Origin: Chloroflexota bacterium
GTDB taxonomy: Bacteria > Chloroflexota > Anaerolineae > Anaerolineales > Anaerolineaceae
Length of the DNA stretch: 26,989 bases
Direction: 5' to 3'
Assembly: GCA_029777225.1 (NCBI GenBank)
Contig: JAKOSR010000010.1
Location: 1 to 26,989, forward strand
Each line of letters begins with the position of its first letter. The stretch's first letter is position 1. Under the pieces are notes generated by a model that saw only the letters and a list, made by a program, of their open reading frames with translations, made no database searches and was not told where the DNA came from. The position numbers were made by a program, and so were the translations under genes. Shown in pieces: positions 13,460-21,954 of this stretch.

Positions 13460-15979
13460 TTACTGTACGGTAATCTGCGTGTAGGCCGGCGTGATTTTAC
13501 CGTCCAGGTCACTTACAAGGAAACCTACCAGGTACTGCCCCTGGGGAGCGTAGACCTGTTCCCATGTCCAGGCGCTGGAACCAAAGGTGAGCGGGTCGCC
13601 ATCGTCGTACGAGACGCCGGTCACCTGACCATTCGCGTCGAGGTCCAGCCATTTGCGCGAGGGGGTAAAGGTATCCCCCAAGCTGGGCGTAATTTCCGCG
13701 GCAGCAGAGGCTTCCTCCGTGCCATTAAAACCCATCACCTGGAACAGGTTGCCATCCTTGAAGTATAGCCGCGCGAGCCTCTGCTCACCAGACGCACTGA
13801 AGGTGTACGTCCCGCGCACGGAATAAATGGCCTGTTCAGCGCTCGACCCATAGTTGACCGGGTCAAACAGCGCCAGAACCTGTTGCGAGCCGTCGCTGAT
13901 GCTGAAGAGGAGCGGCTCAAAATCAAAGTTGAGCGTGAAGGTGGACGCGTCCGGCCATTCGGGGTAGTACACCCCCTGGAGTTCGGAAGTCTGGGGGCTT
14001 TCCAGGTAATCCGTGTCTGCCACGTAAATGCTATTGGACGTTTCGTCATACAGCCCGGTGAAGAGGTAGATATAGCCGATATTTTCACCACTGATATCCG
14101 CGCTCAGCTTGATAGCGCTGCCAGGGGTGACTGTCTTGGCAGAGGCACGAATGCTGGATATAGTGATGTTGCCGCTTCCAGGGATGCGGCTGACCGAAGC
14201 GGTAATCGGCTCGGCGGCCTGTGCCTGGAATTGGCGCCCGGCATAGTGGTAGGCCAAAAAGTCATCCCAGAGGGATTGCTTCACAAAGGTGTTGGCGATA
14301 ACGGTGTACGACCGCATACCTGTGGCAGCGGAGCCGTACAACTGCGAGTTGGGGAAGTAGATAGCAATGCCGGTGGAGCCGGGCTTGTTGGCCCCATGCC
14401 GCTCGGCAACCAGCACATCCTGCAGGGCCTGCAGCACGGCGGTGGAGTTTTGGCGCGTGGTCGCATCGCCTGCTTTTTTGGCAACCAATGATACAAAGTG
14501 TCCAAGGTCAATATATGAAGGCGGCACCTGGCTGCCAAAGATGCTTGTGTATGATTGGGCGTAGCTGCGCGCACTGGCGACAACACGCTGGTCCAACCCC
14601 TGCAGCCCATACAGGAAGTTATTCAGCGCGTTTTGCAGTTCCGTGAACTTATCCAGGTTCACCGCTGCCAGCGTGACGCTCTGTTCCAGCTGCCCGGCAA
14701 GCTGCGCGGCGCTAATCCTAGAGACGCCGAAGAACCCGCCCGAATTGCCGTTTTGCTGAAGGAACTCATAGCGCGCCTGTTCATCCGTGACGCGTTCGTC
14801 CTGGTCAATATAGGTTTCCACGATATTGGCGGCCACCTGATCCACGGGTGTGCTGGGGTCGTACACCAATAGGCTCAGAAAGGCTGAATATGCCCAACCC
14901 AGCCCCGGCTCTGTTTCTTCTGAGGCTACCGCGTAACGCGCGTAGGGTTGCAGCATGGAATAGACTTCCATTTGGCTCATCAGGCAGGCGTCCAGCCCAA
15001 TCAGCTCAAACCTGTCGATGGCGGTGGTGGATTGAATTTTGGCCAGTGCCGCGTCCAACTCGTTCAGGTAGAGCGCGTCATTTGGCAAGGCTGAAACCAG
15101 GGGTGCGCTGCCACCGTCGCGGCCAGCCGGGTCTGGGTCCGTCCAGCCACCGGGCCACCCCATGCCGTGGTCGGACATGATGAGCATGTATTTGTCCGCG
15201 GGATAGTTTTCGACCGCCCAGGTGACAAAGTCCACCAGGGTTTGGCCATCCGCCATGTTGACCTCGCCAACGTCCATGACCATGTCGGATCTGACGGTCG
15301 AAAGGTCGTCATCTGGCATAATCAGGTACCGGCGGGCGGAGGAGAAGTTGGTGTTGCCTGTGAACCCGCCGCGGAAGCGGTCAATCTGCGTCACCACCTT
15401 CACCTGGTCGGTAGAGGCCATCGAGCGTTCCATCTCGTTCAGGTCGATGTAGATATCCTGCTCGAGGGCCTGGTCGTCGGCGTCCTGGTAGACCATCACC
15501 AGCCAGTTGTTGCCGGCCGCCGTGGCAGCCCCGGGCGCTTTGGTTGGCTTGGGCGTGCTGGTGGCCAAAACCTGCGTGGGGAGGCTTTGGGTGGGTTCGG
15601 TGTAGGCCGGCTGCTGCCCCGTATCTACGGGCAACAAGCTGGACAAATCACCACCGCAACTGCGGGAGAGGACAAAGAAAATGATAACGGCAACCACCAG
15701 CAGGATAATCCCGCCGCAACCCAGTTTGCCGCCGCCACCAGAGCCAAGCAGGGAACCGAGATTGGGAAGGCCACCACCGCCAGTGAAGGAACCACCTCCA
15801 CTCGTGCTTCCGCCACCACCCGTGTAGCCGCCACCGCCTGTGCTCCCTCCGGTGAAACCACCAGAGGACGTACCACCAGAGGACCCGGGAGTTGGCCGCC
15901 GGATGGGTTTTTCAGCCTGGGTGGTAGGCCGGCTGCCCTTGCGCCGGCGTTGAACGTTTATTTCGGGATTGTTTGACAT
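13460..15979 (-). CDS. Membrane-anchored clostripain-family (C11) cysteine peptidase with glycine-rich N-terminal region
   Basis: About 839 residues. The basic N-terminus (QRRRKGSR) leads into roughly 55 residues of Gly/Ser/Thr repeats (GGFTGGSTGGGG and similar), then one membrane helix at about 90-105, a Pro/Thr spacer, and the peptidase domain. The C11 catalytic pair is visible as SDHGMGW (H271) and LDACLMSQMEV (C332). A strand before it reads NWLVMVYQDADD, typical of the family. Clostripains cut after Arg or Lys and often mature by self-cleavage. Beta-rich domains of about 250 residues close the chain. Positive residues before the helix suggest the peptidase faces outside. I chose ATG 15979 because AGGA lies about nine bases before it. 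ATG 15988 is the alternative. The gene appears to be a single transcript ended by a strong hairpin. Target unknown. Confidence 0.88.
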   Translation of the reverse strand: MSNNPEINVQRRRKGSRPTTQAEKPIRRPTPGSSGGTSSGGFTGGSTGGGGYTGGGGSTSGGGSFTGGGGLPNLGSLLGSGGGGKLGCGGIILLVVAVIIFFVLSRSCGGDLSSLLPVDTGQQPAYTEPTQSLPTQVLATSTPKPTKAPGAATAAGNNWLVMVYQDADDQALEQDIYIDLNEMERSMASTDQVKVVTQIDRFRGGFTGNTNFSSARRYLIMPDDDLSTVRSDMVMDVGEVNMADGQTLVDFVTWAVENYPADKYMLIMSDHGMGWPGGWTDPDPAGRDGGSAPLVSALPNDALYLNELDAALAKIQSTTAIDRFELIGLDACLMSQMEVYSMLQPYARYAVASEETEPGLGWAYSAFLSLLVYDPSTPVDQVAANIVETYIDQDERVTDEQARYEFLQQNGNSGGFFGVSRISAAQLAGQLEQSVTLAAVNLDKFTELQNALNNFLYGLQGLDQRVVASARSYAQSYTSIFGSQVPPSYIDLGHFVSLVAKKAGDATTRQNSTAVLQALQDVLVAERHGANKPGSTGIAIYFPNSQLYGSAATGMRSYTVIANTFVKQSLWDDFLAYHYAGRQFQAQAAEPITASVSRIPGSGNITISSIRASAKTVTPGSAIKLSADISGENIGYIYLFTGLYDETSNSIYVADTDYLESPQTSELQGVYYPEWPDASTFTLNFDFEPLLFSISDGSQQVLALFDPVNYGSSAEQAIYSVRGTYTFSASGEQRLARLYFKDGNLFQVMGFNGTEEASAAAEITPSLGDTFTPSRKWLDLDANGQVTGVSYDDGDPLTFGSSAWTWEQVYAPQGQYLVGFLVSDLDGKITPAYTQITVQ
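15736..15880 (-). repeat. Degenerate glycine-codon repeat region in the clostripain gene
   Basis: About 140 bases of GGN-rich sequence encode tandem GGGS/GGGGYT/GGGSFT-like units. The units vary in sequence, so this is a low-complexity protein segment and not a clean DNA tandem repeat. Confidence 0.6.
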
Positions 15980-16017
15980 GATGACCATCCTGTTTGGTTG
16001 AATAGGTATGCATTGTG

Positions 16018-16023
16018 ATTATA
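16018..16023 (-). promoter_or_regulatory. -10 box of the clostripain gene
   Basis: TATAAT on the minus strand (16023 to 16018), about 38 bases before the ATG. No good -35 is seen. Confidence 0.4.
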
Positions 16024-16066
16024 TGCCACTTCAGTCTTTGTCGTAGCCATCTTCATGAGGTTAACC

Positions 16067-16095
16067 CATATCGGCTCCCAGCGGGAGCCGATATG
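16067..16095. other. 29-base palindromic hairpin between glsB-like and clostripain genes
   Basis: CATATCGGCTCCC and GGGAGCCGATATG form a perfect 13-bp stem with an AGC loop. No T-run follows on the minus strand, on which both flanking genes lie. It may be a factor-dependent terminator, an RNA-stabilising hairpin or a protein-binding palindrome upstream of the clostripain promoter. Confidence 0.7.
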
Positions 16096-16144
16096 ATATT
16101 TCGTGTTTATTTGTCTGCCAACCTGGGCAGTCCTACCAACATAG

Positions 16145-16393
16145 CTATTTTCTTTTGATCAGTCGATAGATGAATATCACCAGCATCGCGCCCAGGATGG
16201 ACACGATAATCGTGGTGAGGTTTACGCCGCTGGTCAAATCAACACCCAGCAGAAGGCTGGTAACCCAACCGCCCAATATACTGCCGGCGATGCCGAGCAG
16301 CATGTCGATGAACAGGCTGGTATTGGTTTTCATGAGCTTGGAAGCCACAAAACCGGCAATCAAGCCAACGATGATTGATGCAATTAATCCCAT
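16145..16393 (-). CDS. GlsB/YeaQ/YmgE-family small membrane protein
   Basis: 82-residue hydrophobic protein of the transglycosylase-associated (GlsB/YeaQ/YmgE) family. It has three membrane segments: about 3-20 (IASIIVGLIAGFVASKL), 28-50 (DMLLGIAGSILGGWVTSLLL) and 60-78, with a short basic tail (RLIKRK). GLIAGFVA and GIAGSILGGW are the family's glycine-rich core. Members are stress-induced in several bacteria, but no enzymatic activity is established despite the family name. The start is well supported by AAAGGAGA about six bases before the ATG. It lies between an SRPBCC gene and the clostripain gene on the same strand, each with its own ribosome-binding site. Confidence 0.93.
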   Translation of the reverse strand: MGLIASIIVGLIAGFVASKLMKTNTSLFIDMLLGIAGSILGGWVTSLLLGVDLTSGVNLTTIIVSILGAMLVIFIYRLIKRK

Positions 16394-16465
16394 GATATTC
16401 TCCTTTACGTTCCTATTATCCCGGGGTTGAAGAAGTTATCCTCTGCCGGGCATGATTATTTGGGG

Positions 16466-16918
16466 CTAGGCCTTTGGGTAAAGGCTTTCGACAGCCTTAC
16501 GCAAAGCATTGGTCGCGTTCTTGACCCGCAGCATATCCTTGGGGTTGCCACCTGCGATGAAACGACCCAGGATGCCGCCAGCGGTCATTGTGTCCAGCTT
16601 GTACTCAACCTTGGCTTCATCATCCGCGAGGCCAAAGAAGCCGCCGCTGGATTTGAGTGTGAACACGTGCGTGTCCTTGTCATCACCCAGCTGTGTGAGT
16701 ACTTCCAGGCGTTTGTGGGGCTCAAGGTTCACGACCGTGGCCGTTCCCTGCTGGCCATTGCTCTCCCAGTTGAAGGTGCTGCCTTCACTGAAGCTGGTCA
16801 CATTGGAAACACTGTCCACATAGGGAAACCATTTGGGCCAGGTGTTGGGGTCGGTCAGGACCGCCCATACCTTTTCCACAGAGTCATCGATTTCAACTTC
16901 ACGTTCGAATTTTGACAT
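16466..16918 (-). CDS. SRPBCC (START/Bet v1-like) family protein
   Basis: 150-residue protein of the SRPBCC helix-grip fold, which encloses a hydrophobic cavity for lipids, polyketides or quinone-like ligands. The N-terminal strand and helix read KFEREVEIDDSVEKVWAVLT followed by DPNTWPKWFPYVDSV, the hallmark opening of the family. The long C-terminal helix is MLRVKNATNALRKAVESL. There is no signal peptide. The start has AAGGAGA about six bases before the ATG. It may share a transcript with the small membrane protein downstream (72 bases apart). The ligand cannot be told. Family members range from cyclases to CoxG-like factors and toxin-like RatA proteins. Confidence 0.88.
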   Translation of the reverse strand: MSKFEREVEIDDSVEKVWAVLTDPNTWPKWFPYVDSVSNVTSFSEGSTFNWESNGQQGTATVVNLEPHKRLEVLTQLGDDKDTHVFTLKSSGGFFGLADDEAKVEYKLDTMTAGGILGRFIAGGNPKDMLRVKNATNALRKAVESLYPKA

Positions 16919-17088
16919 TTTTTCTCCTTAAATAGTCAATTAACAATTTAATAATATCACCATTATCCCGAAGTCCAGTGAGCTGTAAGGCGTGCTGTGA
17001 CCCCGGGGAAGTGAGTGCCAACCTTTCTGGTGGTTTCCGGCCATTTTGACCGCTGGAAGGGGATAAAATTACAGCAGGAGAACCCGCC

Positions 17089-18501
17089 ATGAACCAACCC
17101 CTCACCGCCTTACTTCTTGGTGCCGGAGACCGGGGCGCCAACGCCTACGGCCGGTTCGCGCTTGAAAATCCGCAAGAATTGCGCTTTGTCGCCGTGGCTG
17201 AAACCCAGCCGGAACGTCGCAAACAATTCGCGGCCAATCATCACATTCCCGAAGAGCGGTGTTTTCCTTCCTGGAAGCAGGCTTTGGCCGCTGGCAAAAT
17301 CGCGGACGTAGTCATCAATGCCACGCAGGATGCCACACACTACCCCTCCGGCATGGCCGCGCTGGAAGCGGGGTACGACATGCTGCTTGAAAAACCCATC
17401 GCCCCAAACCTGGCGGACGCCGTGGCCCTGACCTTAACCGCGGAGCGCCTGGGACGCAAACTGATGATTGGCCACGTCTTGCGCTATACCGAATTTTTTG
17501 AAGCGCTGGGCGAAGTCATCCAATCTGGCGCCCTGGGGCAATTGGTGACGCTCTCCTGGCGGGAAAATGTGGGGGCCTATCACATGGCGCATAGTTACGT
17601 GCGCGGCAACTGGAGGTCCACCCGTGACTCCGCGCCCATGCTGCTGGCCAAATGTTGCCACGACCTGGACCTGCTCACCTGGTACCTGAGGGAGCCCATC
17701 ACCTCGCTCGCATCCACCGGCTCGCTGCTACATTTCCGCCCTGAAAACGCCCCGGCCGGCGCGCCAGCGCGCTGCACGGATGGTTGCCCGGCCGCGCTCG
17801 AATGCCCCTTTTATGCCCCCGCCATTTACCGGGACATGCTCCCCATTAAATACACCTTGTTGCACAGCGAGCATCCCTCCATCCGCTGGCTCGGAAAAGC
17901 CGTTTTGCGCGCTCCAGGCAGCATCCCCACGCTGGATAAACTCTTGCCGGGGCAACCGCTCAGCCGGGCTCTCCATGCCTGGCCACGGTCGGTGATTACC
18001 AACGATCCTAAAAGTGACGAGGCTGTCATGCAGGCACTACTGGAAGGTCCATATGGCCGCTGTGTTTACCATTGCGATAACGATGTGGTGGACCACCAGG
18101 TAGTGTTGATGAGCACCCAAAGCGGCGTAAGTGTGAGCCTGACCATGCACGGTCATTCCTATGAAGAAGGCCGCACAATACGAATGGATGGATCCAAAGC
18201 CACCTTGTTGGGCAAGTTTAGCCACGCGGTCTGCTACCTGGAATTATGGGACCAGCGCGGGTTCCTGCTCTGGCGCAAATCCTTCGCCACCGAGTTGGAC
18301 CGTAAGCAATCCGGCCACGGCGGTGGGGATGCGGGCCTGGCGCGCGCCTTCATTCGCATGCTGCGGGGTGAACCAGATGCCCTCACCAGCGGACGTTCCG
18401 CCTTGGAAAGCCACATCCTGGCATTCGCGGCCGAGGAGGCCCGGCTAACGAAACAGACCGTGTTTCTTGAAACATTCAAACAGAACTGGGGGCTGCAATA
18501 A
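17089..18501 (+). CDS. Gfo/Idh/MocA-family NAD(P)-dependent oxidoreductase
   Basis: 470-residue oxidoreductase of the Gfo/Idh/MocA family, which oxidises or reduces sugars, inositols and related polyols. The N-terminal Rossmann fold has GAGDRG at 11-16. The conserved EKP lies at 101-103 (K102 catalytic). CCHDLDLLTWYL at 189-200 gives the family histidine H191 and D194. A cysteine cluster C229, C233, C239 (RCTDGCPAALEC) follows, as in a subgroup of this family. It may bind a metal or be structural. The start is ATG 17089 with AGGAGA upstream. The next gene, a deacetylase-like lipoprotein, begins 14 bases after the stop, so they likely form an operon. Substrate unknown, probably a sugar derivative. 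Confidence 0.93.
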   Translation: MNQPLTALLLGAGDRGANAYGRFALENPQELRFVAVAETQPERRKQFAANHHIPEERCFPSWKQALAAGKIADVVINATQDATHYPSGMAALEAGYDMLLEKPIAPNLADAVALTLTAERLGRKLMIGHVLRYTEFFEALGEVIQSGALGQLVTLSWRENVGAYHMAHSYVRGNWRSTRDSAPMLLAKCCHDLDLLTWYLREPITSLASTGSLLHFRPENAPAGAPARCTDGCPAALECPFYAPAIYRDMLPIKYTLLHSEHPSIRWLGKAVLRAPGSIPTLDKLLPGQPLSRALHAWPRSVITNDPKSDEAVMQALLEGPYGRCVYHCDNDVVDHQVVLMSTQSGVSVSLTMHGHSYEEGRTIRMDGSKATLLGKFSHAVCYLELWDQRGFLLWRKSFATELDRKQSGHGGGDAGLARAFIRMLRGEPDALTSGRSALESHILAFAAEEARLTKQTVFLETFKQNWGLQ

Positions 18502-18515
18502 GGAGACACCGGGCC

Positions 18516-19838
18516 ATGACCACGCAGCGCTTTCGTCACAAAACTCCTGGTGGGAAAAATCCTACCGGTGTAACCAGCCCACTGGAGCGTGCCATATTGG
18601 CCATGGTCTTCCTGTTCCTGGTGGCCTCGTGTGGTGGAAGCGCCTCTTCTCCCAACCCTAGCACACCATCACCAACCTTATTACTCGTCCTCCCAGACAC
18701 CCCCACAGCGACACAGTGGGAGCCGACCTTCCAAGTTGTAGCCAATGTTGAGACGCCATTGCCCATTGAAATTGACCCGACCCACGAACAAATCCAATAC
18801 ATGGCAACCGTGTGGTCCATAGACCCGTTGATTCCCATCCTCAACTACCACCGCTTCACGCCAAACCGTTACGACCCGACTTCCGGCATGGTGAAATACC
18901 TCGGCGAATTCATGGATGAGGTAAACCGGCTCTATATCGCGGGCTTCACCCTGATTTCGATTGACGATTACCTCGCTGGCCGTGTAATTGTTCCACCTGG
19001 CCGCAGGCCACTTATCCTGACTTTTGATGACGCGATCTTCGCCAATCAAATTGCCTTGGAGGGGGATGGCCAACCCTCCCCCCTCACAGCGGTAGGCTCC
19101 CTCTATAAATTTTCACAGGAACATCCCGATTTTGGCTTCCAGGCAGCCCTGTTTGCCAACCTGGGTGACAAGTACTACGGAAATGTATTGCGCAATGGAC
19201 GATGGTATCTCGGGGAGGGCTGGGAAGAAGCGCTTGCTCAAACAATTGCCTGGAGCATCGACCATAATGTTAGGGTATACAACCACCTCTATACGCATAT
19301 CAACCTCAGCACCGCCAGGGACAAGGATATCCAGCCCGAAATGCTCCGAAATGACCTGGCCCTCCGCGGTTACCTGGAACAGGTTGGATGCCCTGAATTA
19401 ATCCACTTCATCAGGAACTATATTGCCCTGCCATACGGCGTTTGGCCTAAAAGCCAAAAAGGAATTGAATTATTGCTTGGTTACGTCAACCCTGAAGGAG
19501 AACCAGTGGAGGCTGTTTTTGAGGCAGGCTACGAACATACCCCCACCCTCGCGCCGTCGCCATATTCTGAGAATTTCAGCCCCTTCCATCTCCCCAGGAT
19601 GGCTGGACTAAGCCGAATAATCGACTGGTTGGAAGCGACTGCGCCAAGCCTGCCCACGGCGCAACAGTGCCAAATGTTGCTCCCTCCGGATATCTGGACA
19701 CAGCCTGCTTCTGTTCTGGAAGGAGAAATACTCTCCCTGGTTCAGGATGGCCAATGCTCACAAGGGATTTACATCCTCGAAAATCGCGTGTTTCGGGTTA
19801 CCATGGAAGACGTTATTCAACTCAAGACCATCGATTAA
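18516..19838 (+). CDS. Lipoprotein with polysaccharide deacetylase-like (CE4/NodB) domain
   Basis: 440-residue predicted lipoprotein. A hydrophobic stretch ends in the lipobox LVASC, with C39 as the modified cysteine, followed by a Ser/Pro/Thr spacer. The catalytic region carries CE4 signatures: PILNYHRF at about 107-114, LTFDDA at 168-173 (D171/D172, base and metal ligand) and NHLYTHINL with H257-xxx-H261, the metal-binding histidine pair. Such enzymes remove N- or O-acetyl groups from cell-wall or secreted polysaccharides. Later family motifs (the RxPY type) are less clear, though IALPYGVWP at about 303-311 may correspond. The start has AAGGAGA before the ATG and lies 14 bases after the oxidoreductase stop. 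The pair may act on the same envelope polysaccharide. This is inference. Confidence 0.82.
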   Translation: MTTQRFRHKTPGGKNPTGVTSPLERAILAMVFLFLVASCGGSASSPNPSTPSPTLLLVLPDTPTATQWEPTFQVVANVETPLPIEIDPTHEQIQYMATVWSIDPLIPILNYHRFTPNRYDPTSGMVKYLGEFMDEVNRLYIAGFTLISIDDYLAGRVIVPPGRRPLILTFDDAIFANQIALEGDGQPSPLTAVGSLYKFSQEHPDFGFQAALFANLGDKYYGNVLRNGRWYLGEGWEEALAQTIAWSIDHNVRVYNHLYTHINLSTARDKDIQPEMLRNDLALRGYLEQVGCPELIHFIRNYIALPYGVWPKSQKGIELLLGYVNPEGEPVEAVFEAGYEHTPTLAPSPYSENFSPFHLPRMAGLSRIIDWLEATAPSLPTAQQCQMLLPPDIWTQPASVLEGEILSLVQDGQCSQGIYILENRVFRVTMEDVIQLKTID

Positions 19839-19842
19839 CTCC

Positions 19843-19940
19843 CCCATATCCTTGTCAATTCCTTTGATATGGGTGGGTTGTCCTCAATTTCCGTGACCAC
19901 AACCGCGCAATAATCGGGGAATAGACTCCCGGGATTATTG
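19843..19940. other. Two hairpins in the gap after the deacetylase-like gene
   Basis: CCCATATC (19843-19850) pairs with GATATGGG (19866-19873). CAATAATC (19908-19915) pairs with GATTATTG (19933-19940), with inner GGG/CCC. Neither has a good T-run. They may end convergent transcripts. The rest of the gap to 20070 shows only a short GAAACA/TGTTTC stem (20006-20023) and no gene. Confidence 0.5.
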
Positions 19941-20070
19941 AAATTCATACCCACTCTCCCACCTTTGAAAGAAGGAAGCCTTGGGCAGTCGATGTTTGGT
20001 TGGTTGAAACAAAGCTCTGTTTCACAGGCTGGGAAAGAGACCGGAGTAATTTAAATTTTCTTGATTGCTA

Positions 20071-21819
20071 CTAGATGATTTTGTTAATCCGGGTTTGCAT
20101 TTCCTCAAGGCCCCGTTGCAGCTCATTGAGCGTTTGTCCTTCGCGCGCCATGCGGTCCTGTTCGTTGTGAACATACTGGGTGTAAGGGGAAATGTTATCC
20201 CTCAGCCGCTTCACCGCACCTTCAAATTCGCGCGTGAAGGTGCTGCCGAGCGTTTGCATCAGGCTCTGGCGTAGCTGGTCCATCTTGGCCTTGAAATTCT
20301 CTTTGGCCTGCTTACGCTTGTAGGGGATAACGAACAAACCCAGGATGGCCAGCGTGGAAGCGGCCACAATACCGGTGACATCCATGGCCGAAGAGAACAG
20401 CGCCGTGGCCACCAGGGCCCCTAGCCCCACCGCCCCGACCTCAAACAAGGCTGTTTGGGCCACGGAATCCGTGACGAAGGCGCCCAATTCTTCAGCTTCC
20501 TTTTCGCGGTCGTAGCTGCTGACGATGGACTTAATCGCAGCACCCACCCCTTCAATCAATTCCTTCCGCTTCGAAGACTGGGGGCTCTGGCTCCCGGCGG
20601 GCATCTGCTTTTGGCTTTGGGCCTGGCGTCGTTCCAGCGCCCCTGCCACCTGGTACCAAACTTTCAGGTCCTTATCCACCAGCCAGTCAATCAGGTTGCG
20701 CACCTTTTCTTCCACCTCAAGGGACAGGTCACCCATCACTTCCTGGCGGAATTTGTCCTTAATCTTCTCGGACTTGGTCAGGTTGGCGATGTTTGCCAGC
20801 CGGAGGGTGTTATCGAAGAAATCCTGCCCACGCAATTCAAATTGGTTGAGCACGTTCTCAACCTCGGCCAGGCGGGGGGGCACCTCGGAGTGGAGTTCTT
20901 TTTCGTAGTTTTGGATGATGCCTTCCAGTGAAGTGACCAGCTGGCTGTCTTCAGCCAAATCCTCCACCTGGCTCGTGTTCAGGCTGGAGGCCTGCTGCTG
21001 CAGGTTGGACGCCACCCCAAGCGGATTGCGCAGCTTCAGCTCCAGCCGCGCTCGGTCATCCAGTGTCTCCGTGATGTATTCTTCAAGGGCTTCCAGGCCG
21101 CTTACAGTTCTCAGCCTTTTGGCTTCCGCCGGGTCGGTCACCAAGGCCGCTTTTTGTGCCAGCCTTGCGGATACGGTGAATATTTCAGGGTCGCTGCCCA
21201 GGATGATTCGGGCGTTTTCCTGCACGAACGCGCGCACCTCATTCACCGCCTGGTCGCTTTCGAGGATGTCCACCTTGTTGATGATGAGGGTCACCTTTTT
21301 GCCCCACGAGATGATTTTTTGGAGGAATTGGCGCTCGCTCTCCGTCATCGGCCGGTCAGCGGAGGTGATGAACAATACTAGGTCGCTGCGTGGAACGAAT
21401 TCGTTCGTCAGGCGTTCATGCTGGCGGTTAATGGCATTGGTGCCGGGCGAATCCACAATGTTGAGCTCCTGTAATAAGGCGAGTGGATGAGTAAATATGG
21501 CAAACCCGTCATCCACCACTTGCTCCACGATTTGCTCCCCCCAGCGCACCAACGTGACGCGCGCGGTAGTGGGTGTGACCCCTTCCAAGAGCACTTTTTC
21601 GCCCAGCAAGGCGTTGATGACCGCGCTCTTGCCGGCGTTAAACTCACCCACGGCCACCACCAGGAACAGCTCGTCCAGCTGTTCCATCGCCCTGCGTAAA
21701 CTGGCAACCGACTCCTCGGGGACGCGCAACCCCTGGAGGTTATCCAGGGCGTTGGAGAGGAATTCTTTTTCCTCCCTAAGGAATAGGAGCTGGTTGTTGG
21801 TAAGCAGGGTCTGACGCAT
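20071..21819 (-). CDS. Bacterial dynamin-like GTPase
   Basis: 582-residue large GTPase of the dynamin family, which remodels or guards membranes. The G1 loop is GEFNAGKS (58-65), the G2 threonines are T84/T85 (GVTPTTA), G3 is DSPGT (123-127) and G4 is NKVD (181-184). After the GTPase domain the chain is mainly helical and coiled-coil-like (about 265-450), as in the stalk of bacterial dynamins. Two hydrophobic segments at about 465-515 (VGAVGLGALVATALF and VAASTLAILGLFVIPY) form the membrane paddle, followed by a basic patch YKRKQ. The start has GGGAGGT before the ATG. A -10 box TATAAT is at 21869 to 21864. Many bacterial dynamins act in pairs. Here only one is present. Some are linked to membrane damage or phage response, which cannot be judged here. 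Confidence 0.92.
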   Translation of the reverse strand: MRQTLLTNNQLLFLREEKEFLSNALDNLQGLRVPEESVASLRRAMEQLDELFLVVAVGEFNAGKSAVINALLGEKVLLEGVTPTTARVTLVRWGEQIVEQVVDDGFAIFTHPLALLQELNIVDSPGTNAINRQHERLTNEFVPRSDLVLFITSADRPMTESERQFLQKIISWGKKVTLIINKVDILESDQAVNEVRAFVQENARIILGSDPEIFTVSARLAQKAALVTDPAEAKRLRTVSGLEALEEYITETLDDRARLELKLRNPLGVASNLQQQASSLNTSQVEDLAEDSQLVTSLEGIIQNYEKELHSEVPPRLAEVENVLNQFELRGQDFFDNTLRLANIANLTKSEKIKDKFRQEVMGDLSLEVEEKVRNLIDWLVDKDLKVWYQVAGALERRQAQSQKQMPAGSQSPQSSKRKELIEGVGAAIKSIVSSYDREKEAEELGAFVTDSVAQTALFEVGAVGLGALVATALFSSAMDVTGIVAASTLAILGLFVIPYKRKQAKENFKAKMDQLRQSLMQTLGSTFTREFEGAVKRLRDNISPYTQYVHNEQDRMAREGQTLNELQRGLEEMQTRINKII

Positions 21820-21863
21820 TTCGACCTCCCCGATGATGGGTGAAAATTTCTGAATGATTGGAT

Positions 21864-21869
21864 ATTATA
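21864..21869 (-). promoter_or_regulatory. -10 box of the dynamin-like gene
   Basis: TATAAT on the minus strand, about 44 bases before the ATG. The -35 is weak (AAACAA-like). Confidence 0.45.
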
Positions 21870-21954
21870 CCTGCCGGCCGGGCAGGGTTGTTTGGATGCG
21901 CGCCATTGGGCAGGCTGCTAGTAATTTTTTCCCCAGCTGGCAGTGCCTTTTCCG

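Noticed and set aside
15736..15880. Tandem DNA repeat or CRISPR-like array in the glycine-rich segment
   Set aside because: Units vary in length and sequence and stay in the reading frame. It is low-complexity coding sequence.
15167..15976. Open frame of about 270 codons on the plus strand within the clostripain gene
   Set aside because: It is the shadow of the GC-rich peptidase gene. The Thr/Ala/Arg-rich end mirrors the glycine codons. No SD.
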